Source of the DNA: Haliangium sp963772315
GTDB taxonomy: Bacteria; Myxococcota_A; Polyangia; Haliangiales; Haliangiaceae
Direction: 5' to 3'
DNA: 64,000 nucleotides
Assembly (NCBI GenBank): GCA_963772315.1
Contig: CAVYWJ010000004.1
Coordinates: 2,294,001-2,358,000 of the forward strand
Positions 1-19,694 of this stretch are shown here, one piece after another; position 1 is the stretch's first letter, and the number at the start of each line of letters is the position of its first letter. A program made the translations under genes and the position numbers. Below the pieces are notes generated by a model. It was not told the DNA's origin. It worked only from the letters and a program-made list of their open reading frames with translations, and searched no databases.

Positions 1-1261
<1,261 letters not shown>

Positions 1262-1265
<4 letters not shown>

Positions 1266-2509
1266 TGGGGTGCCTCCTGGGCCGCGGGCGTGCGCTCGGG
1301 GCCTTCGGTGGGGTGGGGGAGCGGCAAGAGCGGGGCCGGCGTCTGGGCGCTTTCGGCGCCCGGGGCGGGCTGCTCCGGAAGCAGATCGGACGGCGGTCCG
1401 CCGGACGCGGGGTCGATCGTCCGCTCGGGCGTGGCCTGGAGGCGCATGGTGTCGTCGCCGGGCGCGAGCACCGGCAGCGGCGAGGCGCGCTGGTCCGGGG
1501 TCACGTCGCGCAGCGAGCGGATGTATTCGACCAGCGCGCCGGTCTCGGCCGCGGTGAGCAGGCCCTGGTAAGACGGCATCACCGGCTCGTAGCCGCGGTG
1601 CATCCTGGCCAGCGGGTCCATCATCGACTCGGTGAGATAGGCTTCGTCGACCACCATGGTCTGGCCGTTCTGCAAGGTGATGGTGCTGCCGAAAGCGCGC
1701 GCCCAGGTGGGCCCGAGGTGCGGGACTCCGTCCACGGTGTGGCAGCGCAGGCAGCCGTGCCGGTTGGCCACGTGCTCACCCATCTCGGACAGCGTCAGCG
1801 TGTCCTGGCCCCGGCCCGGCGTCTGCATCTGGCTCTCGAGCAGCGGGAGCCCTTCCAGGTGCGCGCGATACTCGGCCTGTGGCACCGCGATGACCTGGCC
1901 GCGCATGGTCGAGTGCTCGGTGCCGCAGTACTCGGCGCACAGGATCGGATAGACACCAGGCGCCGTGGCCTCGAACCACATCGTGGTCATGCGTCCGGGC
2001 ACCACGTCCTGCTTGAGCCGGAACTCGGGCACGAAGAAGCTGTGGATCACGTCGCGCGAGGTCATGACCAGCTTGACCGGCCGGCCGACGGGCACGTACA
2101 TCGTGGCGTTGGAGCTCTCGCCGTCGGGATAGGCAAAGATCCACATCCACTTCTTGGCGGTGACGTAGACCTCGATGGAGTCCCTGGGCGCGGTCCTGAT
2201 CTGGACGAACTGCCGGAAGCCCAGCACCCACCACATCACGAACAGGCCGAGCAGGCCGATGATGAGCGCGACCTCGAGCCAGATCGGCATGCCGGCGCGG
2301 TGGAGGCTCGATCGCTCGTCGGGCGACACCTCGGTCTTGGCGTGGCCACCCTCGCGATACCGTATCAGGAAATACATGGTGATCACGGCCACTGCGATCG
2401 AGCCGGCCATGGTCGTGAGGATGACGAAGTAGTGGAGCCCATCGATGTCCCGGGCCAGCGTGGATCGCTGCTCAGGCAAGAACAGGATGGTGCGCAAGAG
2501 CTCGTTCAC
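1262..2509 (-). CDS. coxB: Cytochrome c oxidase subunit II with fused cytochrome c domain
   Basis: Electron-entry subunit of a caa3-type oxidase, 415 residues. Two N-terminal membrane helices (about 28-50 and 76-98) precede the cupredoxin domain. CuA ligands are visible as H156, C191, C195, H199 and M202 (CAEYCGTEHSTM). A C-terminal haem c domain carries CLRCH (253-257), with a likely axial Met in the YEPVMPSY segment. The tail is Pro/Ala-rich. The fused haem identifies the caa3 class, which takes electrons directly from a membrane complex. The start overlaps the stop of the upstream SCO gene by four bases, and its own stop overlaps coxA, so the three are translationally coupled. Confidence 0.96.
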
Positions 2510-3384
2510 GATTCGTCCTCCCGGCTGTCGCGAGCGAGCGAGCGCTCGCGCCTGCGTTCACGGCGCACGAACAGCACCAGGGCCGTGGTCAAGGTGAAGA
2601 GGACCAGCAGCGCGCCGCCCTGGAAGATCCGCTGGATCGGCGCGCCGAAGATGCGCGCGGACGGCTCGAAGCGGAAGCAGCTGATGATGGCCTCGGCCAG
2701 GCCCGCGCCGGCGCGTCCCGGGACCGGGGTATCCGGATCCTGGGCCAGCGCGGCCGCGAGCGCGCGTGGCTCGAATTCGAAGCCGTACAGGTAGCGCGCG
2801 ATCCGGCCCCGGGGATCGATCACGAAGATCACGGCGGGGTGCGCGTACTGCTCGCTGCGGGCATCCCAGGCGTAGCGAAAGCCGAGGCTGTCGGCCAGGG
2901 CGTGGATCGCGGTCTCCTCGCCGATCAGAAAGGGCCAGCGGGCCGGCTGTCCGGCAAGGCCGACCTGCTCGAGCACGACCGCCTGCTTGCGCGCTGCCTC
3001 GTGCGGGTTATCGCGGGGATCGATGCTGACGTTGAGCACGCGGTAGTCCCGTCCAGGCAGACGATCGAACGTGGCGCGTGTGGCGAGCGCAGCCAGCGCC
3101 TTGCTGGTGCCGCGCAAGACCAGGCTGCACAGCATGACGCAGCGGTTGTACGTGAGGAGGAGCAGCACGGGCTTGCCGTCCCCGAAGTAGTCGCCGAGGC
3201 GGACGACTCGGCTCGTGCTGTCCGTGAACTGGAGGTCGAGAGGAAGCGCGGCGCCGAGGTGCTCGTCCACGCCCACGGCACGCAGGGGCGGGGGTGGTGC
3301 GATCTCGGCGTGGAGCGGCCTGGCGCCTGGCGCCAGGGCAGCGAGCACGCCCAGGAGCGTGGCCATCAGGATGTGACGGTTCAT
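2506..3384 (-). CDS. SCO1/SenC family copper chaperone
   Basis: Thioredoxin-fold protein of the SCO1/SenC family, which delivers copper to the CuA site of oxidase subunit II. It has 292 residues with an N-terminal signal sequence (ATLLGVLAALAPGARPLHA). The copper-binding CxxxC is C82-V-M-L-C86 and the third ligand is H182 in QYAHPAVIF. A C-terminal hydrophobic helix (GGALLVLFTLTTALVLFV) followed by a basic, Arg-rich tail probably anchors it in the inner membrane. It lies directly upstream of coxB with a four-base overlap, as expected for a CuA assembly factor made together with its client. Confidence 0.93.
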   Translation of the reverse strand: MNRHILMATLLGVLAALAPGARPLHAEIAPPPPLRAVGVDEHLGAALPLDLQFTDSTSRVVRLGDYFGDGKPVLLLLTYNRCVMLCSLVLRGTSKALAALATRATFDRLPGRDYRVLNVSIDPRDNPHEAARKQAVVLEQVGLAGQPARWPFLIGEETAIHALADSLGFRYAWDARSEQYAHPAVIFVIDPRGRIARYLYGFEFEPRALAAALAQDPDTPVPGRAGAGLAEAIISCFRFEPSARIFGAPIQRIFQGGALLVLFTLTTALVLFVRRERRRERSLARDSREDES

Positions 3385-3797
3385 TGCGGCACCTCACCTG
3401 CGCCCGGCTGTGGCGCACGGGACTGCTGGACGTAGAGCTCGATGGCACGGTCGATCGGGATGCGCACCAGCCTGGCCTCGCGGTCGACCCAGCCATAGGT
3501 GTCGAGGACCTTCTGCTCGACGGCGCGCTCTTCCAGGCCAGGGGCGCGCTCATCGAACAGCACCTGCTCGATCTGATTGATCTCTTCGGGCACCTGTCCG
3601 GGAACGGTCGAGAGCGCGGCCTGGGGCAGGGGCTCGAAGTACATCACGCCGCCGCGGACCTCCGCGAGCTGCGCAGTTCGCCACTCGGCGATGAGGAACG
3701 CCGCCAGCGAGCCCACGATGATCATCACGACCGCGAGGCCGAGCACGACCAGGATCGGCTTGCCGGGGATGCGATCGCCTTCCTGGGTGACTTTCAT
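3381..3797 (-). CDS. Small single-TM protein of the act-cox operon
   Basis: 138-residue protein of unknown function with one N-terminal membrane helix (about residues 15-38, KPILVVLGLAVVMIIVGSLA) and a hydrophilic, presumably periplasmic domain. It has no CxxCH or other metal motif, so it is not a cytochrome. The ATG at 3797 overlaps the end of actF and its stop overlaps the SCO start, so it is embedded in the tightly coupled operon. Comparable small membrane proteins are often found between ACIII and oxidase genes. A role in assembly or in linking ACIII to the caa3 oxidase is only an inference from position. Confidence 0.85.
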   Translation of the reverse strand: MKVTQEGDRIPGKPILVVLGLAVVMIIVGSLAAFLIAEWRTAQLAEVRGGVMYFEPLPQAALSTVPGQVPEEINQIEQVLFDERAPGLEERAVEQKVLDTYGWVDREARLVRIPIDRAIELYVQQSRAPQPGAGEVPQ

Positions 3798-5064
3798 GCC
3801 GAGATGCTCCGGTAACGCAGCGCCTGGTCCATGCGGGGATGACCCTCGACCAGGAGCGACCTGCCGTACTGGCGCCATGCTGCCAGGGCCATGACCATGC
3901 CGCCGATGGCGGCGAGCGCGGCCAGGTCGAGCCAGTGCGGCGCCGCGCCACGCGGATGGAGCACGGGCAGCACCAGCCAGTAGAGGTCGAGATAGTGCAT
4001 GACCAGCAGCCAGATCGATATGCCTGCCAGCACCCGCGAGCGGTACTTGATCGGCCTGGGCACGAGCAGGAAGAAGGGCACGGCGAAGTGTCCGGCGATG
4101 AGCGCGTAGGTGAGCCCTTCCCACGAGCCGGCCAGGCGGCGCACGTAGAATGTCGCCTCCTCGGGCCGGTCCGCGATCTGGATCAGCATGGCCTGGAAGA
4201 ATCCGATATAGGCCCAGAACACCACGAACGCGAGCAGGAGGCGGCCCAGGGCGTGGAAGTGGAACCGGCTGAGCTCCTCGGCGAGCGGGCCGCGCGCGCG
4301 GGCGTGGTGCGCCAGCAGGGTGAGGAGCGCCAGCCCGCCGACGAAGCTGCCGGCCGCGTAGTAGACGCCGTACGCGGACGAGAACCACTCCGGCTCCAGC
4401 GACATGAGCCAGTCGAAGGCGGCAAAGGTGACGGTGAGGCCGAATAGCGGCAGCATGGCGGCCGAGAAGGCACGCGCGCGGCCGTCGAGCGCCTCGGCCA
4501 CGGGCCCGGGCTTGCCATCGCCTTGCAGCACCGCGCGGCCGTAGGCGCGCTCCGTGGCCAGGGACCAGCGCCGGAAGACCTCGGCGATCAGCACCCAGGT
4601 CACCAGGTAGAAGACCGATCGTCCGGTGAAGAACTCGAGATCCAGATACTGTTGCTTGTGATGGAGCAGGTGGGCAAGGTGCTCGCTGACGCCGTCGTGC
4701 GAACCCTCGGGGCGAGCCCACAGGTAGAGATGATCGGCGCCGGCGATGACGGGCGCGAACAGCACGGCCAGGGCTGGCAGGGCGGCGAGCACGGCCTCTT
4801 CGAGGCGGCGCACGGCCAGCACCCAGGTCGCGCCCATGGCGCGTCCGATCATCGAGAACGCGAGCACGCCGATGACGAGTGAGGCCACGTATGCGTACGC
4901 GGCCAGGTACGAGAACATTGCTTGCGCGGGGTCGCGCCAGGCGCCGAGCGCGCACAGCGCCAGGCCCGGGATGCCGGCGGCCAGGCCGCCCATGGCCAGG
5001 CGCCGGTTGCGGAACACGCGGCGGGGGTCGCGAGTGTCACAGGTTCTGGGGGGATCGCGCAGGT

Positions 5065-5077
<13 letters not shown>
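3794..5077 (-). CDS. actF: Alternative complex III membrane subunit ActF
   Basis: Polytopic NrfD-like quinone-side subunit of alternative complex III (quinol:electron acceptor oxidoreductase), 427 residues, about ten hydrophobic segments. Recognisable family stretches include HLAHLLHHKQQYLDLEFF and the FFQAMLIQIADRPEEATFY loop. ActF and ActC are the two large membrane subunits of the complex. The start ATG at 5077 lies inside the 3' end of actE, whose corrected stop is at 5065-5067. As the sequence stands, the uncorrected actE frame runs straight into this gene, so automatic annotation may give one fused product. Identity is supported by its place as sixth act gene, between actE and the oxidase module. 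Confidence 0.93.
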
Positions 5078-5697
<620 letters not shown>

Positions 5698-5701
<4 letters not shown>

Positions 5702-6223
5702 GGCTCCCTCCTGCCAACGTGGACCACGCGCAGGGGGCCGAGATCCTGGAGGTGCTCGGTGGTGTCGCTGTCGTCGAACAGCGGGTCGCGCCGGTCGACC
5801 TCCAGGAAGAAGCGGTCGATGGTGGCGCGCTCGAAGCCGGGCACCTCGAACACGGGATCCCAGAGCCGGGTGGCCCGGGCGTACACGAGCACGCCGAAGA
5901 AGGCGGTGAGGCCCGCGAAGAGAATTCCCATCTCGAACGTGATGATCATGTATGCCAGGGGCATGTGCGGCGGCCGGCCGCCCGCGTCGATCGGGTAGAG
6001 ATAGCCGTTGAGGTACCACTGCAGCGCGTACGCGCCCGCGGTCGCGGCCATGGCCATGAAGAACACGAGCACGGGTAGACGCGAGCGCCGGAGGCCCAGC
6101 GCGTCCTCGGTCTCGGGCAGGGGATAGGGCGTGTAGGCGTCCAGGTGCTGGTAGCCGTGCGCGCGCATGGCGTGCATGGCGGCGACGAGCTGCTCGGGCT
6201 CGGTGAACTCGGCCAGGAGACCT

Positions 6224-6231
<8 letters not shown>
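5698..6231 (-). CDS. actD: Alternative complex III subunit ActD (DUF3341)
   Basis: Membrane subunit of alternative complex III, about 177 residues. It has the family pattern: an N-terminal soluble segment that opens by sensing or binding its neighbours (LLAEFTEPEQLVAAMHAMRAHGY), the DAYTPYPLPE motif, two transmembrane helices (LPVLVFFMAMAATAGAYAL and the MIITFEMGILFAGLTAFFG region), and a short acidic C-terminus. I chose ATG 6231, which gives an eight-base overlap with the actC stop. ATGs at 6246 and 6276 would add 5 or 15 residues. Tight overlaps on both sides mark it as an obligate operon member. Confidence 0.92.
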
Positions 6232-7657
<1,426 letters not shown>

Positions 7658-7658
7658 G

Positions 7659-10685
<3,027 letters not shown>

Positions 10686-10694
10686 GGGGTTCCT

Positions 10695-11339
10695 CTAGCG
10701 GTGGCAGGCAGAGCACGTGACCTGCCGGGAGAGCGGCTGTGGCTTGGGATGGGGGCCGAGATCGGACTCGTACACGGTGCCGTGCAGTCCGATGGAGGCA
10801 TCGGGTTGACGATGCGGCTCGTCACCGCGCTCGGTATGGCAATCCACGCACCAGCCCATGGTCAGCGGCGCGACGCGATAGACGCGCGCCATGGTGTTGA
10901 CGCGACCGTGGCAAGCGGTGCAGTCCACGCCGTTCTGGACGTGGATACCGTGGTGGAAGTAGGTGAAGTCAGGGACGCGATGGACGCGGTTCCAGGCGAT
11001 GGGCACGCCCGAGAAGTAGCTCTGGCGCACCGGCTCGAGCAGCGGGCTCTGGTTCCAGATCTGCGCGTGACAGCCCATGCACACATCCGTGGATGGAACA
11101 CCGGCCGTGCTCGAGGTCTCGGCGCTGCTGTGGCAGTACAGACAGGGAATTCCAGCATCGCGCACGTGATGCCGGTGATCGAACGCCACGGGCTGCGGCA
11201 CGGACATGTACTGCCTGGTGAAGTACGGCGTTCGCACGTACAGCATGGGGCCGGCGATGACGGTCACGGCTCCGAGCAGCAGGACGGTCAAGGCCACTCG
11301 AAACGCAGTGTTCGACCACGGAGGAAACAGTGCAGGCAT
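10695..11339 (-). CDS. actA: Alternative complex III pentahaem cytochrome ActA
   Basis: First gene of the operon, 214 residues. One N-terminal helix (residues about 12-32, ALTVLLLGAVTVIAGPML) anchors a periplasmic multihaem domain. Five haem sites are visible: CLYCH, CMGCH, CTACH, CVDCH and CSACH, the last right at the C-terminus. Family context FDHRHHVRDAGIPCLYCH and TYFHHGIHVQNGVDC provides His ligands. It accepts electrons from ActB and passes them to ActE and the oxidase. ATG 11339 gives a compact signal-anchor; longer in-frame starts upstream would run through the palindromic promoter region. The gap to actB is nine bases. Confidence 0.95.
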   Translation of the reverse strand: MPALFPPWSNTAFRVALTVLLLGAVTVIAGPMLYVRTPYFTRQYMSVPQPVAFDHRHHVRDAGIPCLYCHSSAETSSTAGVPSTDVCMGCHAQIWNQSPLLEPVRQSYFSGVPIAWNRVHRVPDFTYFHHGIHVQNGVDCTACHGRVNTMARVYRVAPLTMGWCVDCHTERGDEPHRQPDASIGLHGTVYESDLGPHPKPQPLSRQVTCSACHR

Positions 11340-11361
11340 GACACTTAGTCGCAACGAAGAG

Positions 11362-11404
11362 GCACTGCCACAGGCAGCATCACGTTGACTGCCCGTGGCA
11401 GTGC
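11362..11404 (-). promoter_or_regulatory. Twin palindromes upstream of actA
   Basis: Two palindromes with the same half-sites, CTGCC-ACA-GGCAG (11365-11377) and CTGCC-CGT-GGCAG (11389-11401), have centres 24 bp apart. Their outer arms also pair with each other: GCACTGCCAC (11362-11371) with GTGGCAGTGC (11395-11404) is a perfect ten-base stem, extended by GGCAG/CTGCC inside. The element begins 23 bases upstream of actA, so it is either a two-site operator for a dimeric regulator of the act-cox operon or a 5' UTR switch with mutually exclusive hairpins. The sequence shows the symmetry; the function is inferred. Confidence 0.55.
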
Positions 11405-11686
11405 AGCTTCCATGCCTCGGCAGGCAACTACCTGCGCGCGGAGACCAAGTGACATTCTTGCAGGAAGCACGGATACCAGCGAATCCGATACGGGCGCGTG
11501 GTTCCGATACGGGCGCGTCATCACGGATTCGGACGGGTGTCCTGCGATGGCCGAGCGCTCCGAGCGTGGGTGACACAGCGAGCGGTCGTGACACAGACCA
11601 TGGAGCGTGAGGCCGAATCATTCGCCAGCGCTGAACATCGCCGGCCCAGGCGGAGGCAGCTGGGCACGCGGTATGCAAAGTTATCT

Positions 11687-11712
11687 GTGCCTGGGCACAT
11701 ATTCGTGCCCAG
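11687..11712. promoter_or_regulatory. Nested palindromes ahead of the small gene at 11747
   Basis: CTGGGCAC (11691-11698) and GTGCCCAG (11705-11712) form a perfect eight-base inverted repeat around a six-base AT-rich loop. The left arm also belongs to an overlapping palindrome, GTGCC-TG-GGCAC (11687-11698). The element sits 35 bases before the ATG at 11747 and in the act divergent region. It may be an operator or a 5' UTR hairpin. The rest of 11405-11686 shows no gene that I can support. Confidence 0.4.
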
Positions 11713-11746
11713 CACCAGAATGCTCTGTCTGTACTGAGGAGGAGTC

Positions 11747-12034
11747 ATGGCAACCCCCAGAACCGATATCAATCCCACTACCGATTATGTGTATCCAAGG
11801 CAGCTCGATCTCGTGGCGGCGCCACCCGATGACGGCGGCCACCAGGGCAGCTACACGCAACCTCAAGACATGCTGACCGAGCCCGAGTCCACCGGCCAGG
11901 GAGTGGGCGCGCCGATGTTGCAATACACCAACGATTTCCCGCGCGCGCGTGCGGGGGCGCCGATGACCGGGCTGGTGTTCATCATGGCCGCCATCGTCAT
12001 CGGGTTGATCCTGGCATTCTGGGTCAACTGGTAA
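11747..12034 (+). CDS. Small single-TM protein of unknown function
   Basis: 95-residue protein not recognised as a known family. A hydrophilic N-terminal two-thirds rich in Pro, Asp and Gln is followed by one hydrophobic helix at the extreme C-terminus (MTGLVFIMAAIVIGLILAFWVNW), giving a tail-anchored layout. The start has a strong GAGGAGG ribosome site five bases upstream. It is transcribed divergently from the act-cox operon and is followed by a terminator-like hairpin, so it is probably monocistronic. A role as a small respiratory accessory peptide is possible from position only. Confidence 0.72.
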   Translation: MATPRTDINPTTDYVYPRQLDLVAAPPDDGGHQGSYTQPQDMLTEPESTGQGVGAPMLQYTNDFPRARAGAPMTGLVFIMAAIVIGLILAFWVNW

Positions 12035-12067
12035 GGTGGCGCGCGCACGCCGAGCCAGCTCGGGTAT

Positions 12068-12089
12068 CCTCGCCGGTGTGCCGGCGAGG
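12068..12089 (+). terminator. Hairpin downstream of the 11747 gene
   Basis: CCTCGCCGG (12068-12076) and CCGGCGAGG (12081-12089) form a perfect nine-base stem with a TGTG loop, 33 bases after the stop of the small gene. There is no T-run after it, so termination is inferred from position and stem strength only. Confidence 0.42.
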
Positions 12090-12173
12090 CACACGCTTCG
12101 CATGCGGCCAGGTGCAGCGCACGACTGGTGTTCGGTCAGCGTGTAGATCTTCTCTGCCAACAAGGAGCCAGCG

Positions 12174-13052
12174 ATGTCCAGCAGACGCTTGCAAGACAAA
12201 GTTGCGATCATCACCGGGGCGGGTACCGGGATCGGGGAAGCCATTGCCCACAAGTTCGCCAAGGAGGGCGCGCGCGTGATCGTGAACGGTCTGCCCGGAG
12301 ATCCCATCGATGACGTGGTGGCCGCGATTCACGAGCAAGGCGGTCACGCGGTGGCGTGCGCGGCCAACGTGTCCGAGCCCGAGCAGGCCGGACGCTGCGT
12401 GCAGGCTGCGCTCGACGCATGGGGCCGCCTCGACGTGCTGGTCAACAATGCCGGCGTGTTCATCGTGACCGGAGAGACGCAGGACTATCCGATCGATGAT
12501 TACGACCGCACCATGTTCATGAATCTTCGCTCGGTCTTCCTGATGACCAAGCTGGCGTTGCCCCACCTGCGCGAGCAACGCGGCAACATCATCTCGACCG
12601 GCTCCGAGGCCGGTGATCTGGGGTTGCCCATGAACACGGTCTACGGCGGCACCAAGGCATGGATCCACGCGTTCACGCGCGGCGTGGCCGTGGAGCAGGC
12701 GCAATACGGCGTCCGCGCCAACTGCGTGTGTCCGGGCCCGATCGACACCGCGTGGACCCACAAGGAGACCGGGCCCATGAGCAAGCAGATGGAGAAGCAG
12801 CTCATCCAGGCCACGCCGCTCGGCCGGCGCGGTACGCCCGAGGAAGTCGCCAACGTGTTCGCGTTCCTGGCGTCGGATGAGGCCAGCTACGTGACCGGGG
12901 CGCTGTACTTCGTCGACGGCGGGATCACGGTGGCCAAGGGGCCGGTGGGTGAGCAGGTGCCGTCCGAGCTGCGCAAGCAGCCGGAAGGCACGCTCCAGGA
13001 TCTACGCCACAGCCACGATGGGCTGGAGAACCAGCCCTATCACACGGTCTGA
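12174..13052 (+). CDS. Short-chain dehydrogenase/reductase
   Basis: 292-residue NAD(P)-dependent oxidoreductase of the classical SDR family. The Rossmann nucleotide motif is TGAGTGIG near residue 14, followed by NNAG (VNNAGVF) and the catalytic Ser and YGGTK (Tyr-x3-Lys). The C-terminal part has the usual PLGRRGTPEEVANVFAFLASD and FVDGG segments of FabG-like enzymes. A tail of about 40 residues rich in charged amino acids (EQVPSELRKQPEGTLQDLRH) extends beyond the normal end. AAGGAG precedes the ATG. The substrate cannot be predicted. It converges on the sulfatase-like gene with a 30-base gap and seems to be a single-gene unit. Confidence 0.9.
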   Translation: MSSRRLQDKVAIITGAGTGIGEAIAHKFAKEGARVIVNGLPGDPIDDVVAAIHEQGGHAVACAANVSEPEQAGRCVQAALDAWGRLDVLVNNAGVFIVTGETQDYPIDDYDRTMFMNLRSVFLMTKLALPHLREQRGNIISTGSEAGDLGLPMNTVYGGTKAWIHAFTRGVAVEQAQYGVRANCVCPGPIDTAWTHKETGPMSKQMEKQLIQATPLGRRGTPEEVANVFAFLASDEASYVTGALYFVDGGITVAKGPVGEQVPSELRKQPEGTLQDLRHSHDGLENQPYHTV

Positions 13053-13082
13053 GCGGACGTGCCCGGCCGCCCCGTGGCCGCG

Positions 13083-15461
<2,379 letters not shown>

Positions 15462-15527
15462 GCCCGGGACCATATCCATCTCGCGCTGTGTGCGCGAGAT
15501 CTGGGACAAGGATGCGTCCCCGGGCCG

Positions 15528-18050
<2,523 letters not shown>

Positions 18051-18060
18051 GGTGGAGGCG

Positions 18061-19596
18061 TCAGCGGGTGAGTCCCAGGCTGGCTCGGTAGGAGTAGAGC
18101 TGGGCGTCGCGCCCGAGCTCGTCGGTGATGCGATTCCAGCCGGCCGTGATCGCCTGCATGGTCTCGGCCTGGGTGCGCTCGCCGGCCAGCAAGGCGCCCA
18201 GGGCGTGGTCGAGCACCTCCTGCTGGTAGCGCTGGTTGAGCGGGATGCGCAGGTCGAGCACCATGTTCGGGCTGCTCAGGCTGAGGCCAATGGCGCCGAG
18301 GTAGCGCGCTGCAGCCTCCTCGCTCATGCCGGCTTCGATCCACGGCGCCCGCTCGTGGAAGTGGGACTTGCGGTAGGGATTGAAGCCGGTGGTGCCGAGC
18401 GTGACGTCGCGGCTCGACTGCGCCGGCTGGCTCATGTACGAGAGGAACGCGAACGCGGCCTCCTTGACCGGCGCGGGCGCGGCCGAGCTGATGGCGCCGC
18501 TCCAGCCGCCGTTGGCGGAGAAGGGAGCGTGGTTGATGCCGCCGATCGCATAGGGGCAGGTCAGCTTGGTGCACGGCGCCAGCTTGCCGGTCTTGCGGTC
18601 GAGCACCTCGCGCGAGCCGGGCGATATCACCGCGCCGACCAGGTCTTCCACCCGGGAGTCGGGTCCGATGGCGCGCGTGCCGATGTCGCCCCAGTCCAGG
18701 GTGAGCGCGCAGCGTCCCGCGATGTACAGCGCTCGCACGGCCGCGTGGTCGAGCTCGCGCTCGTCGAGCGGTCCGTAGTCGCCGGTGGCGCGGTAGATCT
18801 CGAGCGTCCGGGCAAACCCGGCGTTGTCGGTCAGAGGCGCCATGGTGTCGGGATCGAAGAACGCCCCTTGCCGGGGGCCCTTGCTCTGCAGATAGGCGCC
18901 GGCGATGGCCCACAGCGCCGAGTACGCCTGGGTCCCCGGTCGCTTGGCGATGCACGAGCCGTAGTCCGGCACCTCGTCGCCGTCGAAGTCGCGGCCGTGC
19001 AGCGCCTTGGCAATGCTCAGGTACTCGTCCCAGGTGCGGGGCGGCTGCAAACCGGCCGAGGCCAGCAGATCGGTGCGGTAATAGACGATCTGGAAGTCGC
19101 CGTCGAGCGGGATGCCGTAGGTGCGGCCATCGTAGGTGGCGCCGAAGTCGCGAAAGAAGTCCGAGATATCGTCCCAGGCGATCGCTGTATCGGCGGCGAT
19201 GCGCGTGCCGAGATTCTCGAGGAAGCCCGGCGCAGCGAGGTCGGGGAGCCATTGCGATACGAACACGTAGGCGTGGTACTGCTGGCTCTGGCTGCGCATG
19301 TCGTCGAGCATGGCCTGGTACAGCTCCCGGAACGGGACACGGGTGACCTGAATCTCGACACCCGTGCGTGCGTGGAACTCGGCCGCACGGCGCTCGATCG
19401 GCTCCACGAGCTGCGGGTCGTCGAAGGTCAAGATGTTCAAGGTGACGCCGTCCTGGAGGTGCAGCGCCCCGCCGTCCGAGGCTGCCGTCGCCTCCTCGCG
19501 CGCGGTGCGTTTCCCGCATGCCATCATCAACGCCGCACAGAGGAACGCACTGCCGGTGAGCGAGGCGATGCAGGAGCGCAACGGCAACGCGAGCAT
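18061..19596 (-). CDS. ABC-type extracellular substrate-binding lipoprotein
   Basis: About 511 residues of the family 1 extracellular solute-binding (sugar/oligosaccharide-type) fold. The signal peptide ends in a lipobox (LCAALMMACG). It contains typical family segments: VEPIERRAAEFHARTGVEIQV, YGIPLDGDFQIVYYRTDLL, and EAAFAFLSYMSQP. No permease or ATPase gene lies nearby. The next gene is a hybrid histidine kinase, which suggests a sensing rather than transport role. ATG 19596 has GGAGA upstream at 11 bases; ATG 19638 is an in-frame alternative. A TATAAT on this strand at 19658-19663 fits transcription from just upstream. Confidence 0.9.
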   Translation of the reverse strand: MLALPLRSCIASLTGSAFLCAALMMACGKRTAREEATAASDGGALHLQDGVTLNILTFDDPQLVEPIERRAAEFHARTGVEIQVTRVPFRELYQAMLDDMRSQSQQYHAYVFVSQWLPDLAAPGFLENLGTRIAADTAIAWDDISDFFRDFGATYDGRTYGIPLDGDFQIVYYRTDLLASAGLQPPRTWDEYLSIAKALHGRDFDGDEVPDYGSCIAKRPGTQAYSALWAIAGAYLQSKGPRQGAFFDPDTMAPLTDNAGFARTLEIYRATGDYGPLDERELDHAAVRALYIAGRCALTLDWGDIGTRAIGPDSRVEDLVGAVISPGSREVLDRKTGKLAPCTKLTCPYAIGGINHAPFSANGGWSGAISSAAPAPVKEAAFAFLSYMSQPAQSSRDVTLGTTGFNPYRKSHFHERAPWIEAGMSEEAAARYLGAIGLSLSSPNMVLDLRIPLNQRYQQEVLDHALGALLAGERTQAETMQAITAGWNRITDELGRDAQLYSYRASLGLTR

Positions 19597-19657
19597 GCCG
19601 CTGTCTCCACGCGAACCTGGCGTTGTATGGCTGCGCATCGGGCGAGGAACCGAGACG

Positions 19658-19663
19658 ATTATA
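19658..19663 (-). promoter_or_regulatory. -10 element for the binding protein/hybrid kinase operon
   Basis: A perfect TATAAT reads on the minus strand in the 56-base gap before the binding-protein gene, about 60 bases upstream of the preferred start. No convincing -35 box was found. It is unusual in this GC-rich context, which is the main support. Confidence 0.5.
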
Positions 19664-19694
19664 GCGAATCGAGCGGCTCGAAACCGCGCTGGTG

